The notes beneath the pieces were generated by a model that was not told the origin of the DNA, searched no databases, and was given only the letters and a program-made list of their open reading frames with translations. Below, in pieces: positions 1 to 14,330 of a stretch of DNA of 64,000 bases; the stretch's first letter is position 1; every line of letters starts with the position of its first letter. Where the stretch lies: assembly GCF_000003605.2 (NCBI RefSeq), contig NW_003155245.1, forward strand, positions 162,472 through 226,471, read 5' to 3'. Origin of the DNA: Saccoglossus kowalevskii (lineage: Eukaryota > Hemichordata > Enteropneusta > Harrimaniidae). The translations under genes were made by a program, and so were the position numbers.

Positions 1-1547
1 TTTTTTAGCTACTGCACTCGCTTTTTGACATGAGTATTTTAGCGTATATAGCAGTGGCACCATTTTGCGTCAACACGCGGTCTGTAATCATTTTGGTACT
101 AGTCAATAGTAGGATTTTTTTTTTTTTGGTTGAGACAAATAACATGTATAAAATGACACTTTAGCAGTGTTTCCGTTTGCAAACGCGTTTCTTAAATTTT
201 GTAATCCTTTTTGTGGGTATCCAGAGAATAGGTTCCCTTGAGTAATATCATTTGCATAGAAAACGGTGATAAAACAAAACATCCCACTATCACCCCATAT
301 TTTACATAAATTTTCTTCCCCGTGAATGTAATGTCGGACATATTTCAAGTGAATTATATTATATTTACTTTTGAGTAGAGTTGTACATTATTACTGCTAG
401 ATTTTGAAATTCGATAGATAATTTCTTTCAATTACATTCAATTTACGGTCGCTTGCTGTACAAACCGATACCCGGATGTGATAATTGTGTGTTTCACATC
501 TCAGTTGTGGGTGTCCTTTCGATAAACTTCTATGTTTCAGTTGTTGAATATAGATCGCCTGGTCGATCACATGGAAAATGGTGGAAACACAAAAATACAC
601 GAGCTAAATTCAACGATTCGGAGTCGGTCGTTGAATGTGCAATACCGCCCTCAACGGAGTCTAATTGTAAAAACGTGCCTCGTATTCAAACGAACTCGTG
701 TAACTCTCAGCGTGATATGTCTGTCAACAGGTAAAAGGTCAGTTCGTTGGGTTGCATTTAAAAAGTGTTGCCCGTTGGCCACACTGTTCGAGTATTGTGA
801 TTGTTCAAAATCAGTAACTGTAGATATGCCTAAATGATGTTGTCAAGCTAGGCACATACGTGTTTTGGATCGCGCAGACTTGAGTTAGGGACATTAATTC
901 CCAATATTCCGACGGAAGAACAGGTATGCTATAGCTCCAGGCCCCTCTATTGTAGGCACGCTTGCCGTTTTCTTCCGAGGTAAATCATTCGGACACCCCT
1001 GAGGTGAGTTTTATTTCCTGTGCACGTATCACACGCTATGTCATTCAGAGGTCGTTTTTTCTACTTTTCTACGAGCTTCAAATCACTCCCCCCCCCCTCC
1101 ACGCACACGCACACTTACACACACGCGCGCTGGCCATCGTGAGCGTGAATGGGGTGCATGAATCCACAGTCCCTGAATATATGGTCGATCTGACGAAAGT
1201 CGTCGTTCAAAGCAAGGGTCATTATGTATATAGTGTAAATTCCTAGAATTCGACTAACATTGGCGTTGTTTATGAAAAAAATGCAGGCGCCTCTTAACCT
1301 GTGTAATTTGTCACGCCACGGCTAAGTTTGTATCACCACAATCTTTTATCTAAGGGGTGTTTTGGAGAAGCGCCATTAAGTAGCAACAATTCAACCCCAT
1401 TGGTGTTTATCGCATCTTTACGGGCCCCGATATTTGCACGAGTAAACCGAAAGATGGTTGTATCTGTTTACATATATTTCGACATGGTTAATAAATCACT
1501 ATTTCTTCCGGTCGTCATTGAGGGGACAATTTGCCAGCACCGCCTCT

Positions 1548-1572
1548 TTTTTTTTTTTTTTTTTTTTTTTTT
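1548..1572. repeat. Poly-T tract
   Basis: About 25 T residues in a row. It may be a poly-A tail of a minus-strand retroposition, but no source sequence is visible. Confidence 0.8.
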
Positions 1573-4500
1573 GAGGACGACGAATTTATTTCCAAACGAC
1601 ATGGCCTAGATGCCCTCTAAATAGTTGCAATTGTTTTAACTTCCTCTTTTCCCTGGGGCAGGGCAATCCGTAACCCCCGCGAAGTGATTGGTTGAACGAG
1701 TTCCATCGTTGACAGGTCTCGTATAAGTTGATAGTATCTCTATCATTTGGACATACGTTTTTCGAGTTCGTACATGCAATATGCATGTCAAAAAGTCAAT
1801 TGGCTATAGCCCAAAACCAACATTGCAAATCCCAGGGTATTTTGCGACAGCTTCACGTACAGGTGAGTTCCACTGACGCCTTTCTCTCCATTTGAAAGTT
1901 GTTTTTCTTCTGAAACCTATAGATAGTCGCTAGCCCCATTGACGCAGTTCGTAATGTTGACTTTATATTTAATATTATACTGTATAGGTCCTGTGAAATG
2001 TCATTCGACAGATGTACAAGTCACCATGGCGATGAGACAAAATTAGAGGATCGTCGTAATTCATATAGTCTCGTATAAAACTTAAAACAACAGTCGCCAC
2101 TGGCCGAGCATTCCTAGACGTGGTGAACTTTTCCATAGATACACCTGCTTAACCATTTTATTTATGATTTCCACTGTGGTATGTTGATATACCTTGGTTC
2201 ATAGATCACTTGTATGACTTGTTTTTAGTGCCAAACAGGTGTGGATTGCAAAGTTTAAGTTATTTACTTTTCATATCTTTAATCGTCGAATTTTTCTACT
2301 ATGCTTTGCGTTCTGTAATTATGTTGTTATGACAGCACATTCCGATCTGAAAACTGGACAAATATTATAAGTCTGTTGATAATTAGTTTTCAATTTTATT
2401 TGAATGAATTAATATTCTCATGTGTGCATGGTTGCCATTCATATCGTGATGCGTGTGCCAGAGTGAACTGTAAGATGTGTCAGAATTGCCCTTTACATAC
2501 CTTGATTTCAAAAAAAGGTATGCATGAATGAAAGAAAAACAAGGACGGTATGTTTGCTTTAGACAATAGTCTGATTGTTCAAAGTCTGTTCTGAATGTTC
2601 TCTTTCATTGTAGATGCTGTTTTTTTTGCGCCAGTTTGCGGTAAAGGTCACCGATCACCCTGGCAACGTAATGGCGAGGCAGGGAAGGACGTGAAAAGAT
2701 AAACTTGGCAAATCAGTGTCTGAATGTATTATGTAAATTTGTATGCAAATACGGATCAGCAAATTACAGCCAGTTCTCCGGCACTGGGTGGAACCATGGA
2801 AGTCATGGGCGGTACAAAACGCCGAAAGTCCGGTGTGCAGTGAAGGGCGTGAATAGAAGTTCCGACTTTTCAACTTTAGTCGCCGTAGAACATACGAGGT
2901 GCCTCAACTCTGGTCGTTCAAGCAGCGAGGGATATGTATTGAAACATGACTCAGTAATGAAACAAGACGCGTTCTGAATGAAATTACTCACAAGACGACC
3001 GCTGTCCGGCCAGCCTTCAAAATGCTGTCACGATTGATGCACCATACTGGTTAGAACCATCTCCATATAACTGAAAAAAACAGACCGGGACAATGGCCTA
3101 GCTGAAAGAGTGCAACAGGGCGGATCGGATATTTTAATCAATGAGCGCCGACTGTTGGAACTACTCTAGTGTCTTATTCCGCGCGATGAAACCAGCTAAC
3201 CAAGTAGAAGTTTGGAATCTCATTCGTTCAGCTGCCTTCAGTCTAATCGTCGCTTATCAGCACACTTTAGATGAACGACTGTGGAGTGTCGAGTGATGTG
3301 AAATATGTCTACCAACCATCACGCCCAACCCCTCTGGAATCAAGTTCTGCTGACCACGCTCTCTTCGAGAATTTTGCTCTCTTCAGTTCTCCCGTCCCCA
3401 TACTTAATTCACTTTTGTATTTTCCAGCACAGTGTATGCATGTAACACATTTCTATCTTTATTGTATATTTGCATGTTGTTTGTTTGCGAAGACTTTTGG
3501 TAGACGCTTGTTACTATAGAATGGTATTTAATTTTCCTCCATTATTATTCAAACAACTTGGCTATTTTTACAATGCACTCGACTCCATGGCGGGCCGCGA
3601 GATTAAGTTGTTCATTTGGTCTAGGAATTTTTAACACCGTCCGGGGTTGGCTGGGTTCAATAGTCCATCAAGATAATGTCGCTGTGTGACTAGCACGAAA
3701 GGACCCTTTAAAGTGGACATATCTCCATCACCTAGCATTAACAGGTATGCAGAACTACACATCGTACAAACACAGCCCATAAAACAGCGCCGGATGACGA
3801 ACGAGTACCACTTCTATGTGTATGCTAACGTCTATGTCGAGAAGCTAAGCCCGTGAACCGAGAACCGAAACTTCCGCATCGCCACATTTGTTATTGCAGC
3901 ATGGTTTTAATCGTTTTATTTTTAGCAGGACAAAAATGGTTTGGTGTAGTTAAATCGCAGGGAACCTTAACCAGGTAGTATATGATCTAACAATATCGAT
4001 AGTTGCCCAGTCTGTGAATGCATGTGATCATAGTACGTAGTTTGGGAAGGTCTATTATACCGATCGCTGGTGTTGATTCTATAGACGTTGCTTTACGAAT
4101 TGGGGCATGGCGGCTGTGTTTTTGTTGTGTGGAATTTGTCTGTATCATGCGTGCGTTTACAACAAGCTTACTCAATGTATGATCGTTTATTGAGCTGGAA
4201 GGGCGATTTTATAAATTTCGATGGGGAAGTTATTTTTTTGTTTAGGACGTAATTCATGTGCTTTGTTCCGTTTCTGTTGGCATTATCTTGCGAGAGATCT
4301 AGCCTCGGTCTGGTTTCTTGTCCATTCAGGGTGTGAAACCCTGCAATATCCGCTTGCACTTCATTAAGTATAGTCTCCTTAGGTTGGTCATTTTTGGTCA
4401 CTGTGTCATGCCACGTTGTCGTGGGGTTGGTTCACGTAGATATCTTCAAAACAGGAGAGGGACGGATAGAAGATGACGTTTTCCTCAACTCCTTATCATT

Positions 4501-6762
4501 CCCGCGTCCAGCCCGACATGGGAAGCTGGACGGAGAACTGATAAGGGCTTGTGGTTTACACTAATCAGCCCAGCACAAACTGAGAGGGTGCTTTACAAGT
4601 AGGAGTCTTCGATTCAAATGACGAAAGCACATGGCGTAATGACCTCGACAGTGTATGTATGCATCATTGTAGAAATTGTGCAGAATAATATGTTAGTATA
4701 CACGCGTTTTTATTAATTTATCCATTGACATATGAACACGTGGTAATTCTTGTCTAAATGTATTCTTAAACGTTTTTTGATCCCAAATTCGCCAAGCACG
4801 TGTCACTGGTTCAATCACATATTTCCTATTTTGCATTTGTTTTATATTGCCTTTTCGTTGGTTTACTGGTACCCAGAATCAAATATAGCTTCGTATGTGT
4901 ACATGCATATTTCATGGATTGGTGCCTTCTCAGTATGTTGCGATGTGCGTAGAAGGAATGTTAGTATGGGCGGGACTATATGAACGCAAATTTGCGATGG
5001 CGTCGCCATTTTAGTGAGGCAGTATGGGAATGGTTGAATTAGCCTTTGCCTGATGTGTCATCTATTCCGATGAGATGCGTATTTTGGCTAACTATTTAAA
5101 TGTATTATTCTTTGCCGCGTTATGATATTTTGGTTTGAAAAGTGTGTACGGGAAAATGGTGGGGATAGTTCTTTACACACTAAGACATTTAATTTATACA
5201 TTGAGCCTAATGATTTATACGTTTAGTTTTTCACGTGAACTGTACCTGTACCCCTGTGTTGATAATAAAGGAACACCCCCTCCATTTCCATACATCGTGA
5301 TCTAACTTTAAATTCTAGGTCGTAAAGCGCCGCCAGAACGGTGGATGGACCTGGATCGAACACTGGTGTCTGCCTGGGGGACATTTTATTTAAGTTCGAA
5401 TCGAATGAAAAGTCTTTCAAGTCGTCAGCACAATGGGAGCGGAAATGTACACACGGATACTTTCAAAGGATAGCAGACAACAAAGCTGCTGACGATAGCG
5501 GAGTCAATTGAACGAGGCTGGCGTGTCAATGAGTTTGAAGTTTGTTTGGCGGTTTTCCATCCAATTCAACATTTGGACAACTTCTATTACGCGAACGCCT
5601 TTTGTTTCGCTTGAATTCCCAAAGGGGCTTGCTTTTTGTAACATATATCTAAAATCTTGCAAGATTTTTCGTGAAAAGTTCTGATTCTGCCGCTTTGTGC
5701 ATTTTGTACAAATAGGTGAACATCAGTCAATGAACGTCATTCATCCAATTCCCCGTTTCAACTTGAATTATAATGTACATGTACGACATTCTATTACTGA
5801 TGTCAGGTGACAAATTTCCCGCCATTGGAACATCCGGCGCTGGATGACGTCACAAACTGAGCTTCGGCTGCGTCCTTTGCATGTACACGACGTGGTAACC
5901 TGCATGAACCGTCCTTGTTTTCAATCTCGCCAATACTATCATTGTATATTTATATGTTGTAATTCGTTCCCAAAATAAAGTTATGGCGGCAAGTTAATTG
6001 TTTGGTCTGTTGATGTTTTATTTTTATGAATGTAGTGCTGTAAATATCGGTGGGAACGCATGAATTCCCATACAACTCTGTGATTAATAAATAAAAGCAA
6101 TTCCCGCGTGAGTTGATGTTTGACAAAGGGGACTCGTGTTAATTGTTTGGTGGGTTACAGTGCCACACGGTGAGATTGCAACTTCGATACGAGATCTCAA
6201 TGGGCGTGGTACCTCTGAATATTCCATTAAATGAAGGGATAGATGTGTACAGTCCCTCCAATTTTGGGATGCAATTACACGTGAGGGGGGCTCGCACAAA
6301 TATCAACTCCAGTTTTTTAGCAAATGACAAGCGGACAAAATGTTGAAACATGAAATTTTCAAGTGCCCAGTAAAAAGTTTCCGTAAACGTGCAATAAAAT
6401 TACATATTGAAGGCTTTCGCGAGGCGTCACGAGCAGAATTGTGGGGGCGTGGTTATTCAAATTCAAGGTGCTAAGTGATGGCGTACAAGTAAACACAGCC
6501 TGATGATAAGAAAGGGTAGCTTATTTACCGTCTCTGTTGCACAATACGAGTTTATTCACAATGGACTTGTACCTTTTCTTTTCTCTGCCTTCGAATCTAA
6601 CTGGGGTTTCAAGGAAATCGCTAATGCTATAGTAAATTTAGCGTACAACCAGTACTATATTAATAGTTGTAAATTGTCAAAAAAGGAAAGAGTTTTCGGT
6701 CGTCTGGGTCTCGTCGGTGTTGCTTGTAGGCCGATTAGAGTATCATACTCGCATTTATTCAG

Positions 6763-6802
6763 GTTCGTTATACCATGGAACTATAATGTTCCATGGTTAT
6801 AC
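6763..6802. repeat. Palindromic hairpin around CCATGGAAC
   Basis: CCATGGAAC, six bases, GTTCCATGG: perfect 9-bp arms, extended by TATA on both sides with one mismatch. The CCATGG core also appears in the recurring TTACCTCCATGG motif at 16632 and 20628. Confidence 0.75.
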
Positions 6803-7653
6803 AGACAGATGTCCAATCGTGCCACTAATTTACTTGAGACCCTTTGTTTTGTACAATTGGTATGCAAATCAGATGCATTTCCTTAGTCCGTCATTCAGGT
6901 TTGCCATGTACGGTGAAATTTCACCTGCAACTGGCTTTCTGAATATATAAACTGACATTGTGCACCAAGTGCACCGGGCTTAGAAATTTTGGATAAACTA
7001 TTAATACAAAAATGCAGTATGCTGCACTAGTTTTTTGGGGGGGAGAAAACATTTTTTTGCTTTGCTTTTCCATTTAACAGGAAACAAAATGAGCTACGCT
7101 ATTGTTCATTATTGCTGTTATAGGACAATGCCCTTTAGAAGGGTCTTGCTTATTGGAATGTAATTAACATATTTTCAAAACAACTTGTTGTAATGCAATT
7201 GGTGCCCATCACGGTCTGTATTTCAATTTAAAAAAATGCCAACGTTACTTATTGACATACATTTGAACAAATTGTTGAACGTTTTGTATCCTTACGTTAT
7301 CGCATATACAATCTTGTAATGGAGTGTGGGGGCCTGAACACCGTGTTCAACACGAACTTGTTTTTGTAATGTACGGCAAAGCATTTCTTCAAATACGTGT
7401 AAAGACAACTGCTTTATCTACATTGACGTATTGCCACAAATAGCGAACCACACCTCGCTCCATAACTATAATTATTAAAATTGACAATACTGATGAAGCA
7501 ACAGAAACTATCAAGCCGTTGGAAACCAGCGACTCACTACGAAAGCAGCAAGGGACACACAATAGAGCATCTGTAGTGGCCATGCCAACTCCTACTGCTC
7601 CCAATAATTCAAGTACTGTTAATGACTAGGAATTTGGCCATGGCCTTAATAGC

Positions 7654-8487
7654 ATGGGCAGTGACGCTGAACTAAAGTTTTTAGTATGGAATGTAAATGG
7701 CTTAATAGAAAAGTTGGCTGATCATGATTTTGTAGATTATTTAAAATCATTTGACTGTGTTTATTTGGTAGAAACTTGGGTGAGTACCATATTTGATTTT
7801 AAGATTGAAGGGTATGAGCAACTACATGTTAGTGGTCTAAAAAAGAAAGAAATATGGAAGAGCCTCTGGTGGAATTTCGGTGTTTTCTCGTAAAAAGAAC
7901 ACGGGTCAATTTAAAATTAAGCATATTTCTAAAGATCCATACTGTGTTTGGTCTAGGATTATAAGCAATGATCAAACAATACTTGTATTTGCAACAGTGT
8001 ACAGGCCTCCCGAGGGTTCAATATTTGCATATGAAAAATAAATAAATTTGGTTGTAATGTCATAATTGTAGGAGACTTAAATAGTAGAACTGGTAACTAT
8101 GGTGATAGTGTTGATCTAAATACAATGTATTTGCCAATAGATGATTTAGAGCAAAATAATAATATACCTCTAGGGGAGTCGATGGATAATGAGATCAATA
8201 AATATGGATGAGATCAATAGTTTATAAAAACACTGGTAGTGGAAATTTTACTTTTATTTCAGAGTTTGGGACAAGTGTTGACTGTTTTGTCATTTCCAAA
8301 TGAGTTTCCATTGTTCAATGTATTTACAGTTGGAGCTCGGATTGATTCTGATCATATGCCACTTGAATTTGCTATATCTCTTGCTTATGTTACCAATTCT
8401 GCGAATGTCAATGACTTCCAGCATAGTGTCAATTATTCTACTACTAAACTAAGGTGGGGACACCAAGGGAAAACCAAAGTATTATAA
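7654..8487 (+). pseudogene. LINE APE-type endonuclease domain, broken
   Basis: It begins with FLVWNVNGLIEKL, typical of the N-terminal strand of LINE endonucleases, then CVYLVETW. After a frameshift near 7860 it continues with VFATVYRPPEG, then IIVGDLNSRTG (about 8062-8096; the GD-N motif), and after further damage SDHMPLEF (about 8349-8372; the SDH motif). All expected motifs are recognisable but lie in at least three frames. Confidence 0.85.
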
Positions 8488-8989
8488 TAATATCAATTTA
8501 CAACACGTTGAGGGGATGCGCCATGATTGCCATGATAATATTATGCAGGGAAATGCAAGTACGGCTGCAAATAATTTAGTTGATATTATATATGCTTGTA
8601 ATACACATATGATGCACAAACCTAATTATGTTGGCAGGTCATATTTTAACTCCTGGTTTGACAAGGAATGTTGTATTCAACATTCAAGCATTGAATCGTT
8701 TCAGAAATTGTAGAAGTCGGGCTACCTTAGACTATTATTTGCAATCTAAATACTCATACAGGCAACTAGGTCGTGATAAGAAAACTAATTTTCACAGAAA
8801 AAAACGTGATGATTTTTTTTAAAAGTGGCGATACAACCTAATTCAAAACAATTTTGGAAGAGTTTGAAATCTAATAGGCCCAATGTGCCAGACAGTATAT
8901 CAGAGGTTGAATGATTTAACTATTTTAATAATTTATTTAACCCACTAACCTTGATGGAGGACGAAAATCAAAGAGTTTTTCGCATCAAT

Positions 8990-9675
8990 CAAAAACTAAA
9001 TGGATGATTTAGAAGATAACAATTTAATGTTTCTGAATTTGATAGACCTATTTCTTTGGATGAAATTAGGGAAAATTTAAGTAAATCAAAGACAAATAAA
9101 GCCCCAGGACCAGATGGTATACCCACAGAATTTTGGAAAAATGCTCCCATAAAAATCCATGAAATGTTATTTGTTTTATACAACAAGGTATTTGACCAGG
9201 GAATCTTTCCTGATGAATGGGATAGGAGATTAATATCGCCTGTATACAAGAAGGGAAACAAGGATGACCCCGGTAATTATAGGAGTATTATGTTATTAAA
9301 CCTCATAAGTAAAATTTATACAAGTATGTTAAGTAATAGGTTAAATGCCTGGTTAAAACATAATGAAATTGTGGAAGAACAAAGAGGTTTCCAGAAACAT
9401 AGAAGCACATTAGATAATGTTTTTATTTTACGTACTCTTGTGGAAAAATATGTCTTTCAGTTAAAATTGTTTCAAAATATAATTATTTGGGGGTTATACT
9501 TTCTAGTTCTGGAAAGTGGTACCAGGCACAAAAATATGTTTCTCAACAGGCTAGTAAAGCACTTTTTTGTTTGGAACAAAAGTTACAGAATCTGGGTGGT
9601 GTGCCACCTGATGTTGCGTTTCGTATATTTGATTGTAAAATCCTCTCAATTCTCCTCTACGGTAGTGCTATTTGA
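8990..9675 (+). pseudogene. LINE reverse transcriptase, internally deleted
   Basis: The N-terminal RT part is clean: SKTNKAPGPDGIPTEFWKN, LISPVYKKGNKDDPGNYRSI, EEQRGFQKHRST. The frame then jumps near 9455-9485 straight into the post-catalytic segment (WGVILSSSGKWYQAQKYVSQ, ILSILLYGSAI). The palm motif with the catalytic Asp pair (Y/F-ADD) is missing; on family length roughly 100 or more residues have been lost. It cannot be an active RT. Confidence 0.9.
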
Positions 9676-9696
9676 TGCACACATTCTGATATTAAT

Positions 9697-10478
9697 GTGG
9701 AGAGAGTACACAATAAATTTTGCAAATATTTACTAAGTGTTAGTTTTGTTGCCACTAATTCCGCTGCTAGGGGGGAATTGGGTCGGCATTATCTTAGAGT
9801 GTATGTAAATGTTGAAATTATTCGTTTTTGGTTAAAATTAATAAGTGATGTTTCTCCACATATTTTAAAAGAATCGTATAAATTTCAACTTAATATGACT
9901 GGAGCAGGTACTATCTGCTGGGCTTTGACAGTTAAAAATCTTCTCTATAAATATGGTTTTGGACATATTTGGATTGACCAATATGTAAGTAATTCTATTG
10001 CATTCCTGGAACTGTTTAAACAGAGGTGCTTTGATATTTCCAGACAAGATTGGAGCTCTGAAATTAATAGAAGTCCCAAACTTATTGTAAGGTGAAACAT
10101 GAATTAACATGTGAGAAATATCTCGCAAATATTGGTCAGTCTTCTGCAATATACAGAAATGCTTTATGTAGATTAAGAATCTCGTCCCATGTACTACAAA
10201 TTGAAAAGGGTAGGGCCAGTGGTACTCAACGTAACCAGAGGCTGTGTCCTTTTAGCTGTAGTGTAATTGAGGACGAATACCTCTTTACATTAGTTTGTCA
10301 CAAATATAACTCCCTAAGGTTGAAGTTTATTGCACAGTATTACTACTCCCCACCTAGTACAGAGATAAAGTTTATTTCATTATTTCAGAATCAAACCCCA
10401 TATATACAGTTAAACCTTGGTAAATTTATATTTTATAGTTTTCAAGTACGACAACTTGTGCTTGGAGAGAACACTTAA
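9697..10478 (+). pseudogene. LINE C-terminal region with Cys/His motif
   Basis: Frames give VERVHNKFCKYLLSVSF, RGELGRHYLRVYVNVEIIRF, and after a stop near 10093, CRLRISSHVLQIEKGRASGT, RLCPFSC, IEDEYLFTLVCHKY and LGKFIFYSFQVRQL. The C-x2-C...H-x-C-like pattern is the usual LINE C-terminal finger, here decayed. Confidence 0.82.
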
Positions 10479-13400
10479 TTATGCAAATGTTATGTATTAA
10501 GATTTTATATTTGTTTTTCTTTACTTGTTTCTGCGACCATTCCAATCTAATTTATTATGTATTTATTTGTATCTGTACATAAGGCCAATGGCCACAGTAC
10601 GAAACAAAGATATATATAATATATTCCATAACTATAATGGAATGGCACTTACTCAATTGATGCCAGTACATACGGGGTCAGGAGAGTGGTATTTTTATTC
10701 CTCAGCTCCTGAGAGCGAGGTTATTTGGTTTTGTTCACAGGCTGTGGAAATCTGGCACTTCCGGGTACGTGTGAAGATCTTCGCTATGTAACATAGGTCA
10801 AAGAAATGTCGCGCCTTCGAACAAAGCAGTTCAGATAAGACCCGACATATCGCGCTTACGAGGTGTCAAAGATGGAATCTGCCCTCGATCGTTGGTGCCA
10901 TGAACGCAAGCCCGCCCAAATTTACCAAATTTTACTAAAATAATGTTCATGTTATTCATTCTCATTTCAATTCCGGTTTGCATTTTTTGTAAATAAACCG
11001 ACCTATGTATTTTTCCGACGTAATTGATTTCCGTGTAGTATATATATACATTCAGCTTCGATGTAAATATTTTGATTTGCCGAGTTTGCATAACGTGAAG
11101 TTCAATGTAAGAAGTGGCGTGCTGATACCATGGATATCGCTTTGTGTTTTATAATTTTGTGAACGAACTCAATATTTGCATAACATGTATATAAATAAAG
11201 TTATATTTTTGAATTATTTGGCGAGCAGAAATAATTGACGCGTGTGTTAATGCCATAAATAACGACGAGCTATCTCTGTCGTTTCGGTCGATGGGAAACA
11301 TACAGGTGCCAGAGACAACTATTCTAAAATGGATCCCGATGAATCATCTTTCGTATGGATAAATAAAAAATGAATCTGAAATTTGTGGGTTACGTTCCGA
11401 GCTGTTTGTCTGGGCACTGCGATTACGTGTGCAGGTGTTAAGGTGAGAAATGCAAATCAATTAATGGCACAAACAAAAATGACAACGTGACCTCGGCCAC
11501 TATCTACTACATCAGATTGCCATAGGCCCACCTAGTATAGTGGGAAAAATGACTAGCTTGAGTTTTCTTGCCTCAAAATGGGGAAAATGAGTCGTTAGAG
11601 ATCAATTACTTTTCTGTTTGTGTGCATTGCGTGTTGGTTGTTTGTCAGTAATACTATTTCGTAACGAGTAATGAATTTTGTGGGATTGGATAACATTGAC
11701 ACATTACTAATATAATTTGACGGGTTTCTCGTCTATTTAGAAGCAACATTTGGACTATCGACACTGTACCCCCAAGTAAGTAGCTATCGTGTATAGTTTT
11801 CTGACGTTTTGGAATGGGTCCATGATCTTCCTTGTTAATGGGCATTTAGCACGGGCATGCGCAGTCACCGTCTATCCGATTTTTAGTTCTGGTGTTGATT
11901 CGGGCACTGTGACCTCAAAATTACTAGCGACGGCTAGTTTCGCAATAACTTTCATACGTAGCTAATAAATACAAAACCAGGGACCATGTATCAAGAACAC
12001 TTTATAGGTGGACGGATTGATTAAACAGACACGTGCTCTTCTGGCTACGGAGGTAAACAGTAGTTGGTCACCAGTGTCCAACAATTCTTATTTATTGCGA
12101 TAAATGGTTGCGATGATTGTCGACACAGAAGCCAATGACTTAATTCTGAAGTCAACATTTTTTTCTTTTTTTCTTCCACAATGAGAACATAGTTTCGATC
12201 AGTGTTGTATATTTGTGTTTCACTAAACCTAACCCAAAGTGAAAGATGTGCCTGTATCCCTCCTTGAACTAATTTATCCGGGTTATTTGATAACATAACT
12301 AAAGCAATATACTTTCTGTTTGCATGATAGTGATTGTCACGTGTCTTCTGATTTATATCATTTAGTGCCAAATATAATGTCTAATCGGTCGAGCGTTGAT
12401 GTAATTTCGAACAGGGACTGATTGGAGAATTGTTTGAAACCTTTGTTCATCATCATTGGCAAGACAGGGCACATATAGCATTGTTTCCACGATAACAAAA
12501 ACGTATTTCCATAGACTGAATGTTTAATTGAATATTTACCAATGTTCGAAAACGTTGCTCATCGACCTCGTTTTGAGGAACGGTGACGCCAAGGTGTGAA
12601 AGTTTTGAAAACAAATCCTGCAACGAGGTGGATGCATTTTTCTCTTAAATCGCCAACACTGATGACCGGAGATAGTATCTCGATTATACTTGTCAGATTG
12701 CCCTATTAAATGTTGAACTAGTGTTTCAGGATTACGGGCATTACTGTATTGAATGTCAATAGTTTTTTTAGATTCTTATGTTGGCAAGCTTGTTAGAAAA
12801 ATGGTACATTACAAAGTTGTTCGAGTTTTTTTCTTTTGCAATATACATACAATACAATGTAACACAACAACAACAACAACCTGGAGTCGTTCGCCGAAAA
12901 ATGCCAACAAATGTACGACTTAACTGATATTTTAAATGCTACTGTCGCGTCCAAATAATGTGTATTAGGCACTTTGCATGCGGCGCGACGACAATGTTCA
13001 CTCCAATCGTATATGTGATGTGATACTTTAATGATTGACCATTTAACACCGGGGGATACTTGGAGTGTCAAATGCACCTGTGTGGAAGCGACAGGTGGCT
13101 ACTTCTAACTAAGCCTATTTACCAATACACCTGTGGATCGGCTAGTACAAGCCAACACAATGACAGTTAGTTGCACTCGTTACCCAAACAATATGTGGAT
13201 GTTTCTATGGTAACAGATATACAACAGACGCGACAGTTGTGAATCGTACTAATCACTCCAAGATTTTTATATTTGTTGTTGAAAGTTTTGGAATTTGTTG
13301 CAATGCAACCTTAAATTGTTGTAGTTTATTTTTGTACCATTAATTGAAATTTACGACTTTAAGTATACTGGGAACTCATTACGTGTAACGTAGCGACAGT

Positions 13401-13776
13401 TTGTTTATTAATGATTGTTTGAAGATTAAACTCTGGAAACAAACCGTTCCTCTCCGTTTTTGCTGTTTGCACTACGGTAAAATTGTTTTTTTTAAAAAAA
13501 AAACGTCACAGGGACACCACTTGCACCTGACTTAGAATTGGTCTTTTCGACTGTTAACTTGAAAGTTATTTACATTTCAACACTAAGTTCTCGGTGACCT
13601 GGTTTAACGACTCGTATGTCTCTGACTTTATGTGCATCGTAATTTGTTGTTGGTAGGAGTAGTTAAATCTCTGATTGATTAATAACACTTCTGTCATCAA
13701 TAAAAATGTCTGGCGATTCGATGTCCGGGCGATCAGTAAGTGGAGGGGTCGAGGCGGCCCAGCTCAGACCATATAC

Positions 13777-13798
13777 CTTAGAAAACATGTTTTCTAAG
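13777..13798. repeat. Perfect 22-bp palindrome
   Basis: CTTAGAAAACATGTTTTCTAAG is fully self-complementary. No flanking element is apparent. Confidence 0.85.
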
Positions 13799-14126
13799 AT
13801 CTATGCTTGGACGAAATTTCGATTGTGGGACAAACATCATACTGGTTGGAGGACATTACAGCCAAAACAGTAAATAGATGCTCAGAACGATAAATACGAT
13901 ATAGCATCTAACATTGTGTAGTCGTTGTCGCCATGGAAATAAAAATATTTTCTATTTTTGCCTCCATGTTGTCACTAAATCACTATTTGGAATAGCTTGG
14001 GCGTAGCTATAGCTGTGGCGTTTCTGAGTTGGACGGTTCAGGCATACTGTACTGTCATATTTAAAAAAAAGGTCATTACCTAAAACGCCTAGCCTCTATG
14101 AATAGTTTTTGTGTGAACAACGATGG

Positions 14127-14330
14127 GATACTTTAATGTAAAACCATTTATTTTTACTGGCATTTAATTTCACTATTTCGATGTTTTGGGCAATTTCACC
14201 GGAATTTAGGTTCACGAAATTGGCAGCATTGTAATTTAACATGTTCACCTAGATTTAATTTTGCAGTTTTACTCATCAGTGAAAAAAGCGAAATTAAAAG
14301 CCAGTGATTGATTAATGTGTTTGCAGTATC
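14127..14330. mobile_element. MITE-like element, family 1 (CACTGG/TTTAATTTC ends), copy 1
   Basis: About 204 bp with imperfect terminal inverted repeats: GATACTTTAATGTAAAACCA ... ACTGGCATTTAATTTCAC against the complement of GCGAAATTAAAAGCCAGTGA ... GCAGTATC. Related copies lie at 22567 and 45736. Confidence 0.75.

Larger units (their letters stand above)
1..7390. other. Gene-poor sequence
   Basis: No supported gene. It contains a (CA/CG)-rich simple repeat near 1090-1130, the poly-T tract near 1550 and the hairpin at 6763. The longest frame (6503-6886, 127 codons) has no recognisable features. Confidence 0.6.
7400..10625 (+). mobile_element. Degenerate non-LTR retrotransposon (LINE, APE-endonuclease type)
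   Basis: A + strand series of broken frames gives, in order, an endonuclease, part of a reverse transcriptase, post-RT sequence and a C-terminal Cys/His region. Several frameshifts and stops are present (near 7860, 8040, 8215, 9485, 9675, 10093), so the copy is dead. The 3' end is GC-palindromic (AAGGCCAATGGCCACAG) followed by an AAACAAAGAT-type tail near 10580-10612. The architecture fits the CR1/Jockey-like LINEs common in amphioxus and molluscs; the clade is not settled. The endonuclease frame extends upstream of 7654 to at least 7492, interrupted by one stop. Confidence 0.88.

Noticed and set aside
6503-6886. 127-codon open frame
   Set aside because: No recognisable motif, no intron signals around it, and it includes a palindromic hairpin; best explained as chance.
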